Part shown: in pieces, positions 7,519 through 16,308 of the stretch | How the letters are laid out: each line of letters starts with the position of its first letter | Position numbering within the stretch: the first letter of the stretch is position 1 | Assembly (NCBI GenBank): GCA_022760335.1 | Contig: JALEGE010000152.1 | Coordinates: 1-46,457, forward strand | Length of the DNA: 46,457 nt | Direction: 5' to 3' | Origin: Hyphomonadaceae bacterium | GTDB taxonomy: Bacteria > Pseudomonadota > Alphaproteobacteria > Caulobacterales > Hyphomonadaceae | Made by a program: the position numbers and the translations under genes | The notes under the pieces: generated by a model | The model's database searches: none | The model's input: the letters and a program-made list of their open reading frames with translations, nothing else | What the model was told of the DNA's origin: nothing

Positions 7519-8267
7519 TGAGCGATGTGCACTGGCTGGATGGACCGCATGGTCGACGCCTCGCCTATCGTCACACTCCAGGGCAGTCTGGCCGGAGTTT
7601 CGTCTGGCTCAGCGGCTTTAATTCCGACATGGCTGGCACAAAGGTGACGGAGCTTGAAACCTGGGCTGTCGCCGCCGGTCATGGCTTTACTGCCTTTGAT
7701 TATTCCGGCCATGGCCAGTCTGATGGTGCTTTCGAGGACGGCACGATTACGGACTGGCATGAAGACAGCCTGGCTGTGCTGGATGAAATCACCCGCGGCC
7801 CGCTAATCCTGGTTGGCTCCAGCATGGGCGGCTGGATGTCGCTGTTGGCACAGCGCGCCCGGCCGGCCCGTATTGCCGGTCTCGTCCTGATTGCGCCAGC
7901 ACCGGATTTTACCATCCGGCTGATGTGGCCAGACCTGCCACAGGTCGCAAAGGAAGCCATTGAGCGCCTGGGCAAATGGATGATGCCATCACCTTATGGC
8001 GAGCCGGTGCCGATCACAAAGGCGATGATAGAGAGTGGCAGGCGCCATCTCGTCATGGATGAACCCATCACATTTGAGGGCCCCGTGCGCATCCTTCAGG
8101 GAATGTGCGATGAAGATGTGCCCTGGCGCCATGCTGAGGCGCTGGTGGACCTTGTCACCAGCCAGGATCTCACTTTTACTCTGATCAAGGATGGCGACCA
8201 TCGCCTTTCGCGGCCGCAGGACATCGCCCGCCTGCTCGCGACCTGTGCTGAAATCGCCGACGCCTAG
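7518..8267 (+). CDS. alpha/beta hydrolase (ABHD10-like thioesterase/esterase type)
   Basis: A 249-residue alpha/beta hydrolase. It has the DYSGHGQSDG loop, nucleophile elbow GSSMGGW, acid loop region MCDEDVPW and the catalytic His in KDGDHRLSR. This pattern resembles the ABHD10/palmitoyl-thioesterase-like subgroup, so a carboxyl- or thioester substrate is plausible. Coupling to the epoxide-hydrolase-family gene suggests a shared detoxification or catabolic route. Its stop overlaps by 4 bp with the stop of the convergent tesB gene. Confidence 0.85.
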   Translation: MSDVHWLDGPHGRRLAYRHTPGQSGRSFVWLSGFNSDMAGTKVTELETWAVAAGHGFTAFDYSGHGQSDGAFEDGTITDWHEDSLAVLDEITRGPLILVGSSMGGWMSLLAQRARPARIAGLVLIAPAPDFTIRLMWPDLPQVAKEAIERLGKWMMPSPYGEPVPITKAMIESGRRHLVMDEPITFEGPVRILQGMCDEDVPWRHAEALVDLVTSQDLTFTLIKDGDHRLSRPQDIARLLATCAEIADA

Positions 8268-9142
8268 CTCTTGGCCTTGTATTTCCGGTTCGGCCGCATC
8301 AGGCCTTCCTGGGCCACGCTGGCGACCAGTTTTCCATTGCGGTCATAAATCTTGCCGCGATTGAAGCTGCGCGCGCCGCCAGCAAAAGGCGCATCCATGG
8401 AATAGAGCAGCCATTCATCGAACTTGACCGGCGCGTGAAACCACATGGAGTGATCGAGGCTGGCGCCCATCACCTGACCTGTCATCCATGAAACGCCATG
8501 AGGGCGATGTGCGGTACCAAGCAGGCGCATATCAGAGGCATAGGCCAGCAGGCATTGGTGAAGCCAGGGCTCTTCATCAATTTCCCGCGCCACTCGAAAC
8601 CAGAGATCACTGACTTCAGGCATGGGCTTTGGCTCGAAAAGATCCATCGGATCAATCTCACGGATCTCGATTGCGCGTGCACGCAGGAACTCCTTGCGCT
8701 GGTGCTCGGGCACCTTGTCCGCGACGGCCCTGCGCAACTGCTCTATATTCGGCAAATCCTCAGGCCCCTGGACCCCAGGCATCTCATGCTGGTGGTGCCA
8801 GCCGTCCTCTTCGATGTGAAACGAACATGCCATGTTGAAGATCTGCTTGCCATGCTGGATGGCGATGACGCGCCGTGTCGTGAAACTGCCGCCATCGCGC
8901 GCGCGGTCGACCTCATAGATGATCGGGATTTTCGGGTCGCCGGGGCGGATGAAATAGGCGTGCAGGGAATGGCACAGCCGGTCTTCCACTGTCCCGTAGG
9001 CGGCGACCAGGGACTGGGCGATCACCTGCCCGCCAAACACGCGCTGGCTGGTATCTTCATCTGCGCTTTGTCCGCGAAAGAGGTCCACTTCCAGGCGCTC
9101 AAGATCGAGCAATTCAAGAAGGTTTTTAACAGGATCGGTCAT
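8264..9142 (-). CDS. tesB: acyl-CoA thioesterase II
   Basis: Hydrolyses medium and long acyl-CoAs to free acid and CoA in the cytoplasm. The 292-residue product has the TesB double-hotdog layout. The N-terminal half has RGQSADEDTSQRVFGGQVIAQSL and HSLHAYFIRPGDPKIPIIYEVDRARDGGSFTTRRV. The C-terminal half has LAYASDMRLLGTAHRPHG and SLDHSMWFHAPVKFDEWLLY, containing the Asp and Gln/Thr-type catalytic positions known in the family. It ends with the usual FNRGKIYDRNGKLVASVAQEGLMR. It is divergent from dnaX with 87 bp between. Confidence 0.95.
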   Translation of the reverse strand: MTDPVKNLLELLDLERLEVDLFRGQSADEDTSQRVFGGQVIAQSLVAAYGTVEDRLCHSLHAYFIRPGDPKIPIIYEVDRARDGGSFTTRRVIAIQHGKQIFNMACSFHIEEDGWHHQHEMPGVQGPEDLPNIEQLRRAVADKVPEHQRKEFLRARAIEIREIDPMDLFEPKPMPEVSDLWFRVAREIDEEPWLHQCLLAYASDMRLLGTAHRPHGVSWMTGQVMGASLDHSMWFHAPVKFDEWLLYSMDAPFAGGARSFNRGKIYDRNGKLVASVAQEGLMRPNRKYKAKS

Positions 9143-9229
9143 GATCGGGCCTTACGCCAGTGTCAGCTTCCTGTGAAGCCTTGGCCTTGCGGCATTGCCC
9201 TGCATTTTTCGCCGCGCCATACTCTCCCG

Positions 9230-10918
9230 ATGAGCGAGACCGAATCTCCTGAAGCACGTGATGACGCGACCTTCTCCATGTTTTCCGACGCGGAGACCGG
9301 GCCTCCGGATGCGGGCTATCAGGTGTTGGCGCGAAAATACCGACCGCTACGATTTGAGGATCTGATCGGCCAGGAGGCCATGGTCCGCACGCTGAAAAAT
9401 GCGTTCGAGACGGATCGCATCGCGCATGCCTTCATGCTCACGGGTGTACGCGGGGTCGGCAAGACAACCACGGCGCGCTTGCTTGCGCGCGGGCTCAATT
9501 ATCGCACCGACACAGTGAACGCGCCAAGCATCAAGCTCGATCCATCGGGTGAACATTGTGAGGCCATCATGGCCGGGCGCCATCCCGATGTGCTGGAACT
9601 GGATGCCGCCTCACGCACCGGCGTGGCCGATATGCGCGACCTTCTGGATGGTGCGCGCTATGCCCCGGTGTCTGCGCGCTACAAGGTTTATGTGATCGAC
9701 GAAGTGCATATGCTTTCCACGGCGGCTTTCAACGCGTTGCTCAAGACACTGGAAGAGCCGCCTGCGCATGTGAAATTCATCTTCGCCACCACGGAGATCC
9801 GCAAGGTGCCCATTACAGTGCTCTCGCGCTGTCAGCGGTTTGATCTCAAACGCCTCGACCCGGCCGCGCTGGCCGTCCATCTCGGCCGTGTGGCGCAGAA
9901 GGAAGGCGCGAAAGTCTCCGAGGAGGGGCTCGCCCTGATCGCGCGGGCGGCCGAGGGCTCGGTGCGCGACGGGCTTTCCATACTCGATCAGGCGATCGTG
10001 CAGACCACCGATGGTGGTGAGGTTTCCGGCGCGGCGGTGCGCGACATGCTCGGCCTTGGCGACCGCGGTCGCCTGCTGGATGTCTTTGACATGGCCGTCA
10101 AGGGCGAGGCCAAGGCGGCCCTCAAGGAAGCTGATGAGCAGGTTCAGGCTGGCGCAGATCCGCTCGTCATCCTGAAGGATCTTATGGACATCGCTGCTGA
10201 AGTGGCTGCCGCGCAAGTGGCCGGGGACGACTATACCCCCACCGCGCCGAAGGATTGGGTGGACCGGACGCGCGCCATTGCCCAGCGCCTGACGCCCGCT
10301 CAATGCGCGCGACTCTGGCAGATGTTGCTGTCGGGTTATCGCGATGCCCAGGTTGCGCCGGATACGGCCACAGCCCTTCGCATGGTGCTTTTGCGCGTGG
10401 CGGCATCGGCGGGGTTGCCTTCGCCGGAAGAGGCCGCGCGGATGATCGCCGAGGCGCGCGGTGCGGGTGGCAAGGGCGCGCCGGGCGGGGCAGGGGGCGG
10501 TTCCGGACCCAGCAGTTTTTCCGAGATTATCGACCGGCTTCAGGCGCGGCGCGAAATCATTCTGCAGGGCGAGGTGGAAACCTATATCCGGCCCGGCGAT
10601 GTTGCCTATGGGCAGCTGCGTTGTGCGCTGGAGCCTGACGCGCCAGATGGTCTCTTGCGCAAGCTCGCCTTGTTCCTGGAAAAGGATACGGGCGTCATCT
10701 GGCAGGTCGACCAGGTCGAAACCGCCGAGGAGACCTTCAAGGCGCGCAAGGCGCGTATCCTGGACGAGAAGATTGCTGATGCCTGTCGCCATCCCGCAGT
10801 GGCAGCGGCGCTGGACGCTTTGCCGGGGGCTCGCGTCATCGATGTGCGCCAGGCAGGACCCGTTGATCCTGCGCACGATGAGACCAATGTGGTGGACATG
10901 CCCCGCCGCCGGGCCTGA
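9230..10918 (+). CDS. dnaX: DNA polymerase III subunit tau/gamma
   Basis: The clamp-loader ATPase of the replicative polymerase. The 562-residue product starts at the ATG at 9230; the open frame extends far upstream but only as antisense of tesB. It shows LARKYRPLRFEDLIGQE (33-49), Walker A GVRGVGKTT (72-80), DEVHMLS (Walker B), the SRC motif in VLSRCQRFDLKRL, and a C-terminal tau region. The zinc-binding Cys cluster of E. coli DnaX is reduced to a single visible Cys (GEHCEAI), as is common in alphaproteobacteria. A Gly-rich linker (GAGGKGAPGGAGGGSG) separates domains near residue 420. It is 18 bp upstream of ybaB, presumably in one operon. Confidence 0.96.
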   Translation: MSETESPEARDDATFSMFSDAETGPPDAGYQVLARKYRPLRFEDLIGQEAMVRTLKNAFETDRIAHAFMLTGVRGVGKTTTARLLARGLNYRTDTVNAPSIKLDPSGEHCEAIMAGRHPDVLELDAASRTGVADMRDLLDGARYAPVSARYKVYVIDEVHMLSTAAFNALLKTLEEPPAHVKFIFATTEIRKVPITVLSRCQRFDLKRLDPAALAVHLGRVAQKEGAKVSEEGLALIARAAEGSVRDGLSILDQAIVQTTDGGEVSGAAVRDMLGLGDRGRLLDVFDMAVKGEAKAALKEADEQVQAGADPLVILKDLMDIAAEVAAAQVAGDDYTPTAPKDWVDRTRAIAQRLTPAQCARLWQMLLSGYRDAQVAPDTATALRMVLLRVAASAGLPSPEEAARMIAEARGAGGKGAPGGAGGGSGPSSFSEIIDRLQARREIILQGEVETYIRPGDVAYGQLRCALEPDAPDGLLRKLALFLEKDTGVIWQVDQVETAEETFKARKARILDEKIADACRHPAVAAALDALPGARVIDVRQAGPVDPAHDETNVVDMPRRRA

Positions 10919-10936
10919 CACGGCCAAGGAGACCCC

Positions 10937-11263
10937 ATGAAAGACCTATCCAACATCATGCGCCAGGCCCAGGAGATGCAGGCCAAGATGGCCGAGGCGC
11001 AAAAAAAGATCGAACAGATCGAGGCCGAAGGCGTCGCCGGGGCAGGGCTTGTATCCGTGACCTTGAAGGGCAAGGGTGAGTTGGTTGCTGTGCGCATCGA
11101 TCCCTCGCTGATGGGGGATGAGGCCGAAATCGTGGAAGATCTTATCAAGGCTGCCCATGGCGATGCCCGCAAGCGGCTGGACAGCGAAATGGAAGCAGCC
11201 ATGCGCGAGGCGACCAAGGGACTTGGCGGCGGCATGTTGCCGGGGTTCAAGCTGCCCTTCTGA
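10937..11263 (+). CDS. ybaB: YbaB/EbfC family nucleoid-associated protein
   Basis: A 108-residue small dimeric DNA-binding protein. The N-terminal helix (MKDLSNIMRQAQEMQAKMAEAQKKIEQIEAEGVAG) and the core VSVTLKGKGELVAVRIDPSLM...EIVEDLIKAAHGDARKR fit YbaB/EbfC closely. Position after dnaX is the conserved arrangement; recR, which commonly follows, is absent. The product is proposed to coat or organise the nucleoid. Confidence 0.95.
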   Translation: MKDLSNIMRQAQEMQAKMAEAQKKIEQIEAEGVAGAGLVSVTLKGKGELVAVRIDPSLMGDEAEIVEDLIKAAHGDARKRLDSEMEAAMREATKGLGGGMLPGFKLPF

Positions 11264-11287
11264 CGTGTCCCGAAACCAGACAAAATG

Positions 11288-11315
11288 AAACCCGCTGGAT
11301 CACTCCAGCGGGTTT
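11288..11315. terminator. bidirectional terminator between ybaB and the TonB receptor
   Basis: A 12-bp perfect stem, aaacccgctgga / tccagcgggttt, with a 4-nt loop lies between convergent genes. The A/T-rich ends of the stem and the T-rich sequence on the minus-strand side (TTTCATTTTG) suit termination from both sides. Confidence 0.8.
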
Positions 11316-11369
11316 GATCAGATCGACCCAGTTCCCGATCGGGTCATATGCCGGCTTGCTCATCCAGCT

Positions 11370-13634
11370 TTAGAAGTCAAAAGCAAGTTCCACACCAAAT
11401 GTCTGGGGCTCGTTCACAAAGCCGGTGAGATTGTTGAAGTCGATCCCGCCGGTCAGAGCTTCCTCATCGGTGATGTTGCGGCCGAACACCGAAACATCAT
11501 AGCCGAGATCGGACGCATATCCGATCCGCAGACCGCCTTCCCAATAGCCGTCCTGACCGAATTCCGCGCTCTCATAGAGGAAGAAGTTCGTATCGCCCTT
11601 ATAGGCCCAGTCGGTGTAGGCATAAAACTCGCCATTCGGCGCCGGGATGGCATACCGCGCGGTCACATTACCGATCCACTCCGGTGCATTCGGGAAGCTG
11701 TTACCGGAAATGTTGTAGCCAAGCAGATTGCCCATATCGTCGGTAACCGCCGGATCCAGAATCGTGCAGGGCGCGCCACAGCCTGGTGCGATCAGAACAT
11801 CATCCTTGATCTCGGTATGATTGTAGGAAACGCCCGCCGTCAGCAGAAGGTTTTCAAACGGGATCGCCTCAATATCGGCTTCGAAACCATAGCCCTCGCC
11901 GGTATCGGCATTGAACAGGGCGACGGTGTTGTCCAGGCCGCCGACAATGGTCAGCTGCTGGTCGCTGATCTCGTAGAAGTACACACCCGTATTGGCGCGC
12001 AGGCGATTGTCGAACAGTTCAGACTTCACACCAGCTTCGTATGAAATCACGGTCTCTGCATCGGCAGAGGACAAGGTGTCGCCAAAGGCGAGCCGGCCTT
12101 GCACGGAAGGCGCGCGATAGCCCTTCGCGATGCGACCATAAACATTTAGGTCATCCGTGGCCGCATAGGTCGCCGAGAGATCCCAGCTCACTTCGTCGGA
12201 GCTGATGCTTTCCGATAGTGGACCAATCGGGCCAGTGCCGATCGAGCTCTGAACACGCTCAGCAGTGAAATCTTTCTCGTCATCGGTAAAGCGCGCGCCG
12301 CCGGAGACGGTCAGCTTGTCGGTGATGTCATAGGAGAGTGACGCGAAGATCCCGAAGGCGTTGGTATCCTGCTGGCGGTAAGCCAGGCCATTCTGCGGAC
12401 GATCCGGGGAGAGAGAGTCAAAAGAGACGGACCGGATTTCGATATTCTCTTCGAAGACAAAGAGGCCGGCCTGGCCGCGCAGTGGCCCACCGCCATCAAA
12501 CGCAAAGCGCACTTCATGCGTGGTCTGGGTCAGGTCATCCACACCGCCGCCGGTCTCCGATGGGAAGGGGATGAAACCAGGTCCGAAATTGCCCTCGCCC
12601 AGGAAGGCCGCGCCAAAGCCGCCATCAATGTCCCCGCGCGAGAACACTTCTGCAGTCTCACGACCGAAAATATAAGTCAGGTCGACACTTTCCGAGAGCG
12701 ATTTTTCGAGCGTCAGCGTCACGCCCCAGGCGGTCTGATCGAGCATGTTGAGCCCGTCAAACTGTACTGTATCCCGGTCGAAATTCGATCCGACACCATT
12801 CGAACCAACATCAATGATATTGGCGCGGAAGAGGCGTGCGGAGCCTTCACTGTCGCGTCCATGCACATTCAGAAGTGCAGAGAAATCATTGTCGAACGGC
12901 GTGAAGAGCAGCTGCACCCGGCCGGCGAGCTCTTCAAAGCCTTCATACTGATCGCTTTCGCCGGTGAAGGCATTATCGACATAATCGTCGCGAGACTGGT
13001 AGATGCCTGAAACGCGCACGGCAAGATTGTCATCCACGCGGAAATTCACTGCGCCTTCGGTGTCGACCGTGTTAAACGTGCCCCAGGAGCCGCGCCCATA
13101 GCCGCCGAATTCATCGCCCGGTTTCACGCTGTCGAACTTGATCACGCCGCCCGGCGCGTTTCGGCCAAACAGGGTGCCTTGCGGACCGCGCAACACTTCG
13201 ATCGCTTCCAGGTCGAAGACCGGATACCCCTTCAGGATCGGGTTTTCATACGGCACGCCATCATAGACCAGCGAGATCGGCTGGGAGGCATTGAGGTCAA
13301 AATCGGTGTTGCCGAAGCCGCGAATATAAAAGCGCGGGAAGGTGCGGCCGAAGGAGCTCTCTGCGATGACGCTGGGTACGCGTGCCGAGAGGAAGCGCAC
13401 ATCCGCGCCGCTGGCCTTGAGATTGGTCAGTTTCTCGTCGGAAACCGTTGTGATGGAGATTGGAACATCCTGGATGTTCTCTTCCACTTTCTGGGCTGTC
13501 ACCGTGACCGTGCCGAGACGGTTTTCAGCATCGGCTTCCGGCGTTTGTGCGTTCGCAGGCAAGGCCAGTGCGAGGGCCGAGACGCCAAGACCAAGTGCGG
13601 CGTGCAGCATCTGGGAGTGGAGGAAGTTTGCCAT
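11370..13634 (-). CDS. TonB-dependent outer membrane receptor
   Basis: A 754-residue outer-membrane receptor. The signal peptide ends near LALPANAQ. The plug domain follows (NRLGTVTVTAQKVEENIQDVPISITTVSDEKL ... FYIRGFG ... EAIEVLRGPQGTLFGRNAPGGVIKF), then the 22-strand barrel ending in the terminal aromatic (AFDF). The VTVTAQ TonB-box-like stretch and GRNAPGG plug motif place it with the large FyuA/CirA-like receptors of Sphingomonadales/Caulobacterales-type bacteria; the substrate cannot be read from sequence. The ATG at 13634 is chosen because AAGGAT lies about 10 bp upstream; the TTG just before has no advantage. The leader contains a strong hairpin, a TGC-rich dyad and a G-rich hexamer repeat. 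Confidence 0.93.
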   Translation of the reverse strand: MANFLHSQMLHAALGLGVSALALALPANAQTPEADAENRLGTVTVTAQKVEENIQDVPISITTVSDEKLTNLKASGADVRFLSARVPSVIAESSFGRTFPRFYIRGFGNTDFDLNASQPISLVYDGVPYENPILKGYPVFDLEAIEVLRGPQGTLFGRNAPGGVIKFDSVKPGDEFGGYGRGSWGTFNTVDTEGAVNFRVDDNLAVRVSGIYQSRDDYVDNAFTGESDQYEGFEELAGRVQLLFTPFDNDFSALLNVHGRDSEGSARLFRANIIDVGSNGVGSNFDRDTVQFDGLNMLDQTAWGVTLTLEKSLSESVDLTYIFGRETAEVFSRGDIDGGFGAAFLGEGNFGPGFIPFPSETGGGVDDLTQTTHEVRFAFDGGGPLRGQAGLFVFEENIEIRSVSFDSLSPDRPQNGLAYRQQDTNAFGIFASLSYDITDKLTVSGGARFTDDEKDFTAERVQSSIGTGPIGPLSESISSDEVSWDLSATYAATDDLNVYGRIAKGYRAPSVQGRLAFGDTLSSADAETVISYEAGVKSELFDNRLRANTGVYFYEISDQQLTIVGGLDNTVALFNADTGEGYGFEADIEAIPFENLLLTAGVSYNHTEIKDDVLIAPGCGAPCTILDPAVTDDMGNLLGYNISGNSFPNAPEWIGNVTARYAIPAPNGEFYAYTDWAYKGDTNFFLYESAEFGQDGYWEGGLRIGYASDLGYDVSVFGRNITDEEALTGGIDFNNLTGFVNEPQTFGVELAFDF

Positions 13635-13660
13635 CAACCCGATATCCTTTTGCTAGGCAG

Positions 13661-13685
13661 ACCGCGCCGGGGCGCGCGGTTTTTT
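13661..13685 (+). terminator. intrinsic-terminator-like hairpin in the TonB receptor leader
   Basis: The stem accgcgc / gcgcggt (13661-13667 and 13674-13680) with a 6-nt loop is followed on the plus strand by a run of T (13681-13685). In the minus-strand mRNA it forms a hairpin in the 5' leader, 27 bp before the start. As a terminator it would act only on transcripts antisense to the receptor leader. Confidence 0.5.
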
Positions 13686-13758
13686 CCTTGCCGCCTTGTC
13701 ATGTCGCAGCCCGGTTCACGCAACCAGATTTCCGGTTTGAATGAGGGGAATACGGACA

Positions 13759-13791
13759 TTTTGTGCAGTGCGTTGCGGCATTGCAACAAAA
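13759..13791. promoter_or_regulatory. TGC-rich dyad, candidate PhaR-type operator
   Basis: The arms TTTTGTGCAGTGC (13759-13771) and GCATTGCAACAAAA (13778-13791) form an imperfect inverted repeat about 125 bp upstream of the TonB receptor start. The composition (TTGTTGCA...TGCACAA type) resembles PhaR/phasin promoter sites of alphaproteobacteria and the element upstream of phaZ at 6176. Confidence 0.4.
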
Positions 13792-13821
13792 GCTTCAGAA
13801 AACTCGCGCGTCAGGCGAGTT

Positions 13822-13855
13822 GGGCAGGGGCAGGGGCAGGGGCAGGGGCAGGGGC
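13822..13855 (+). repeat. GGGGCA hexamer tandem repeat
   Basis: Six guanine runs (one GGG, then five GGGG) are spaced by CA, ending with a C. This simple-sequence tract could vary by slippage and could fold as a G-quadruplex on the plus strand. It lies about 190 bp upstream of the TonB receptor start and about 130 bp beyond the stop of the acidic protein. Confidence 0.85.
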
Positions 13856-13986
13856 GCGCAGAGCTGGGCCCCGGCCAATCTGGCGGGCGTTCATCTTGCC
13901 TTTTAGACATCCGCGAAGGCCGCAAGGATCGCCGCGCATTTGCGGCACTCGCGAATGTCTGTGTTTTCACCAGGAGTTGGTCTGTT

Positions 13987-16086
13987 TTAACTCCACGGAT
14001 TGAAGCGGGTCACGGGTTTCGTGCGCGCTGGCTCGTCCTCGTCACTTTTGGCGTCGTCAGATGCGGCCTCCGTCAGCTTGTCGGCCATGCCAGACACGGT
14101 TTCGCCCATTTGACCTGCTGCGGCCGTGGCACCGCCGATCACGCTGGAGGCGATAGACTGCGCTGCCGTGCTCGCCTCTTCAACGGTGTCACTGACCGCG
14201 TCGCTCACAGTCTCGGTAACTGAACTCAATGCCTCGTCGGCCTGTTCCGTTGTGGTCTCGACAAGTGTTTCAGTTGCTTCCGTGGCGGTCTGGCTGGTGT
14301 CTGTCGCAAAGGCGACGACCTCACCCGTGGCTTCGCCAACCGTGCTGGCCGCCTCGTCGAGGCCGGAATGGGCTGTTGCTGCGGCTGAGCCGAAGGTATC
14401 GCCTGCATCTTCGGCCAGATCGCCTATGCCGGTTTCAACGCTTTCAACCGCATCATTCGTGGCGTCGATGAAGGATTGGGTGGCTTGTCCGAATGCATCG
14501 GTCGGGGCGGGTGTTTCGCTGACGATCTCCACGGGCTCGGAAACGAACACTGGTTCGGAGGGCGTCACCGGAGTTTCTTCCAAAACGCTGGGCGTTTCGC
14601 TTTCCGCGGTAGCGTAGTCATAATCGGAGGTTGCGATTTCAGGCTCGCTTTCCGTGGTGGTTTCTGGCGCAGGCATGGTCGCTTCCACCGGATATTCAGG
14701 GGTCACAGTCATTTCAGGCGTTTCAGTCGAGAAAGACGCCTCGGCCGGCTCGGCGGCCTGGAACGGGGCAGGCGCCTCTGGCTCGGTCTCCGGGGCAACG
14801 CTCTCGGGCGTTGAGCCGAATGTGCCGTAACTGTCCGTCTCGAAGCTGGTCTGATCTGGAGTGGGGTCCGGCGTGGGCTCAGGCTCTGCCTGAAAGCCGG
14901 ACTGGAAGGAAGTATCCGGGGACGCCTCTGTAGGGGCCGGCTGGAACTCTTGCGCGCTGGGTGTTTCGAATTCCGCCGGGCTTGCCTGGAAGGTCTCCGG
15001 CGTTTCAGACACTTCAGGTTCGGCATAGGCCGGGGCAGGGTCGACTTGCGGCTCAGGCGTGAATTCCGTTGTCGCCGGATCGCTTGCCATGGCAGGTTCG
15101 GGGCTGAAGGGCTCGGTCATGGTGCCAGGTGTTTCGATTGGGGGCACGTCTTCGGTCGCGGCAATCTCCGGCTCGCTGACGGGTTCATATGTGACGGGCG
15201 TCTCGATTTCGGCCGGCGCTTCGGGTGTGAAGACCGTTTCCTCGGGTGCGGCAAAACTTTCGGCAGGCTCGGTCAGAGTGCTGCCAATGCCAGTTGCGGC
15301 GAAACTCGGGGTCATGGCGGGGGTGTCAGACTGTTCAGCATTCACCTGGTCAGCCATGGCGACCACCGCATCGCTCACATTGTCCGCGTCATCCATGTCT
15401 TCATATGGCTGGGGGGCCGGGCTGACCGGTTCGGCCTCCAGGGTCGGCTCGGGCTCAAAGGTGGCCGGCTCGGGCTCCAGCGCCGGTTCAGCCTCAAGCG
15501 CGGCAGATTCAGCTTCTGGCTCGAATGTGGCCGGTTCAGCCTCAAGCGCGGCCGGCTCAGGTTCGGTGGTCGCCGGTTCGGCCTCCGCTGGAAGCTCTTC
15601 GCCGGGTTCAGCCGGGGCCTCGGCATAGCTGGCAAAATCGGTAACCGTGCCGGACTCATCGGCAACATCTTCCAGATCGGCGGGCTCGCTGTCTGGCTCG
15701 GTCGGCAACTGGCTGGTCTGTAGCGCCACCTCTTCCACTTCGGCTTCCAGATCCGGCTCGCGGTCGAGTTCGGCCAGCACGCTGTCGATCGCTGTTTCGG
15801 TGCCACGCGCCTGGCGAGAGCCTTCGCGCATCAGTTCATTGAAGATGCCAGTATAAGACGCACCGTCTTGCGTTTGCGCCTCGGCCAATTCTTCGGCTGT
15901 CACTTCCTCCAGAACCCGTCCGCTTTTGTCGGACAGCAGCATGGCCGACGGCTCAGCCGTCAAAGCCACGGTGTACCCTTCAGTGGGATATTCGATCCCT
16001 GTCTCTGTTTCCTGCCAGGCGATGCGACGTTCGAGGGTCATTTCGGCCAAGCGGTCGAGCAGCTTCTGCGTGGAGGGGTGCATCAT
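13987..16086 (-). CDS. large acidic Pro/Glu-rich protein with helical C-terminus
   Basis: A 699-residue protein of unknown function with no signal peptide. It has three parts. About 1-110 is a folded-looking domain (STQKLLDRLAEMTLERRIAWQ ... YTGIFNELMREG). About 110-515 is low complexity, strongly acidic and rich in Glu, Pro, Ala and Thr, with repeats of the LEAEPATFEPE type. About 515-680 is Ala/Thr/Glu-rich amphipathic helix (TVGEATGEVVAFATDTSQTA ...), LEA- or phasin-like in composition. It ends in a short basic-aromatic tail, TKPVTRFNPWS. The start is one of two adjacent ATGs. The low-complexity part is probably an extended linker between two binding ends. It is not similar to any family I can name. 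Confidence 0.8.
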   Translation of the reverse strand: MMHPSTQKLLDRLAEMTLERRIAWQETETGIEYPTEGYTVALTAEPSAMLLSDKSGRVLEEVTAEELAEAQTQDGASYTGIFNELMREGSRQARGTETAIDSVLAELDREPDLEAEVEEVALQTSQLPTEPDSEPADLEDVADESGTVTDFASYAEAPAEPGEELPAEAEPATTEPEPAALEAEPATFEPEAESAALEAEPALEPEPATFEPEPTLEAEPVSPAPQPYEDMDDADNVSDAVVAMADQVNAEQSDTPAMTPSFAATGIGSTLTEPAESFAAPEETVFTPEAPAEIETPVTYEPVSEPEIAATEDVPPIETPGTMTEPFSPEPAMASDPATTEFTPEPQVDPAPAYAEPEVSETPETFQASPAEFETPSAQEFQPAPTEASPDTSFQSGFQAEPEPTPDPTPDQTSFETDSYGTFGSTPESVAPETEPEAPAPFQAAEPAEASFSTETPEMTVTPEYPVEATMPAPETTTESEPEIATSDYDYATAESETPSVLEETPVTPSEPVFVSEPVEIVSETPAPTDAFGQATQSFIDATNDAVESVETGIGDLAEDAGDTFGSAAATAHSGLDEAASTVGEATGEVVAFATDTSQTATEATETLVETTTEQADEALSSVTETVSDAVSDTVEEASTAAQSIASSVIGGATAAAGQMGETVSGMADKLTEAASDDAKSDEDEPARTKPVTRFNPWS
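15483..15552. repeat. internal 48-bp-spaced repeat in the acidic protein gene
   Basis: A 22-base block beginning ccggttcagcctcaagcg is identical at 15483-15504 and 15531-15552, offset by 48 bp (16 codons). More diverged copies flank it. This shows that the Pro/Glu-rich region grew by in-frame duplication. Confidence 0.75.
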
Positions 16087-16308
16087 GGGATGTTGCCTTT
16101 TCGTTCGATGGCGGGGCCTATTCCAGTCATAGACCCTGATAGGCGAGTCATGAAGGGGGAAAGCCGCCCAAATCGAGGCAAGTACGGCAATTCTTTCAAT
16201 CTTTTAGGACTTATCGTTCGTCGTGTCCGGGCGCCCGCACCCGCGCGCACGGCTCATTCGTTCGCTGCGTACGGGAAAGAAGCGCTGCGCAGCTGACTGG
16301 CGAGCAGC

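Larger units (their letters stand above)
13638..13986. other. gene-free stretch upstream of the TonB receptor
   Basis: No convincing gene lies in these 349 bases. They contain a hairpin (13661-13685), a TGC-rich dyad (13759-13791) and a hexamer repeat (13822-13855), each listed separately. Open frames crossing the stretch on either strand are low-complexity or lack ribosome sites. Confidence 0.6.

Noticed and set aside
8498-9229. Upstream extension of the dnaX frame
   Set aside because: It is antisense to tesB and not conserved DnaX sequence; ATG at 9230 gives the proper N-terminus.
9143-9229. SRP RNA gene next to dnaX
   Set aside because: The gap is only 87 bp and shows no SRP-like hairpin.
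9611-10927. 438-codon minus-strand open frame opposite dnaX
   Set aside because: Antisense shadow of dnaX; Arg/His-rich translation without motifs.
13741-14223. Plus-strand frame crossing the hexamer repeat
   Set aside because: Low-complexity GQ-repeat translation produced by the hexamer tract and antisense of the acidic protein.
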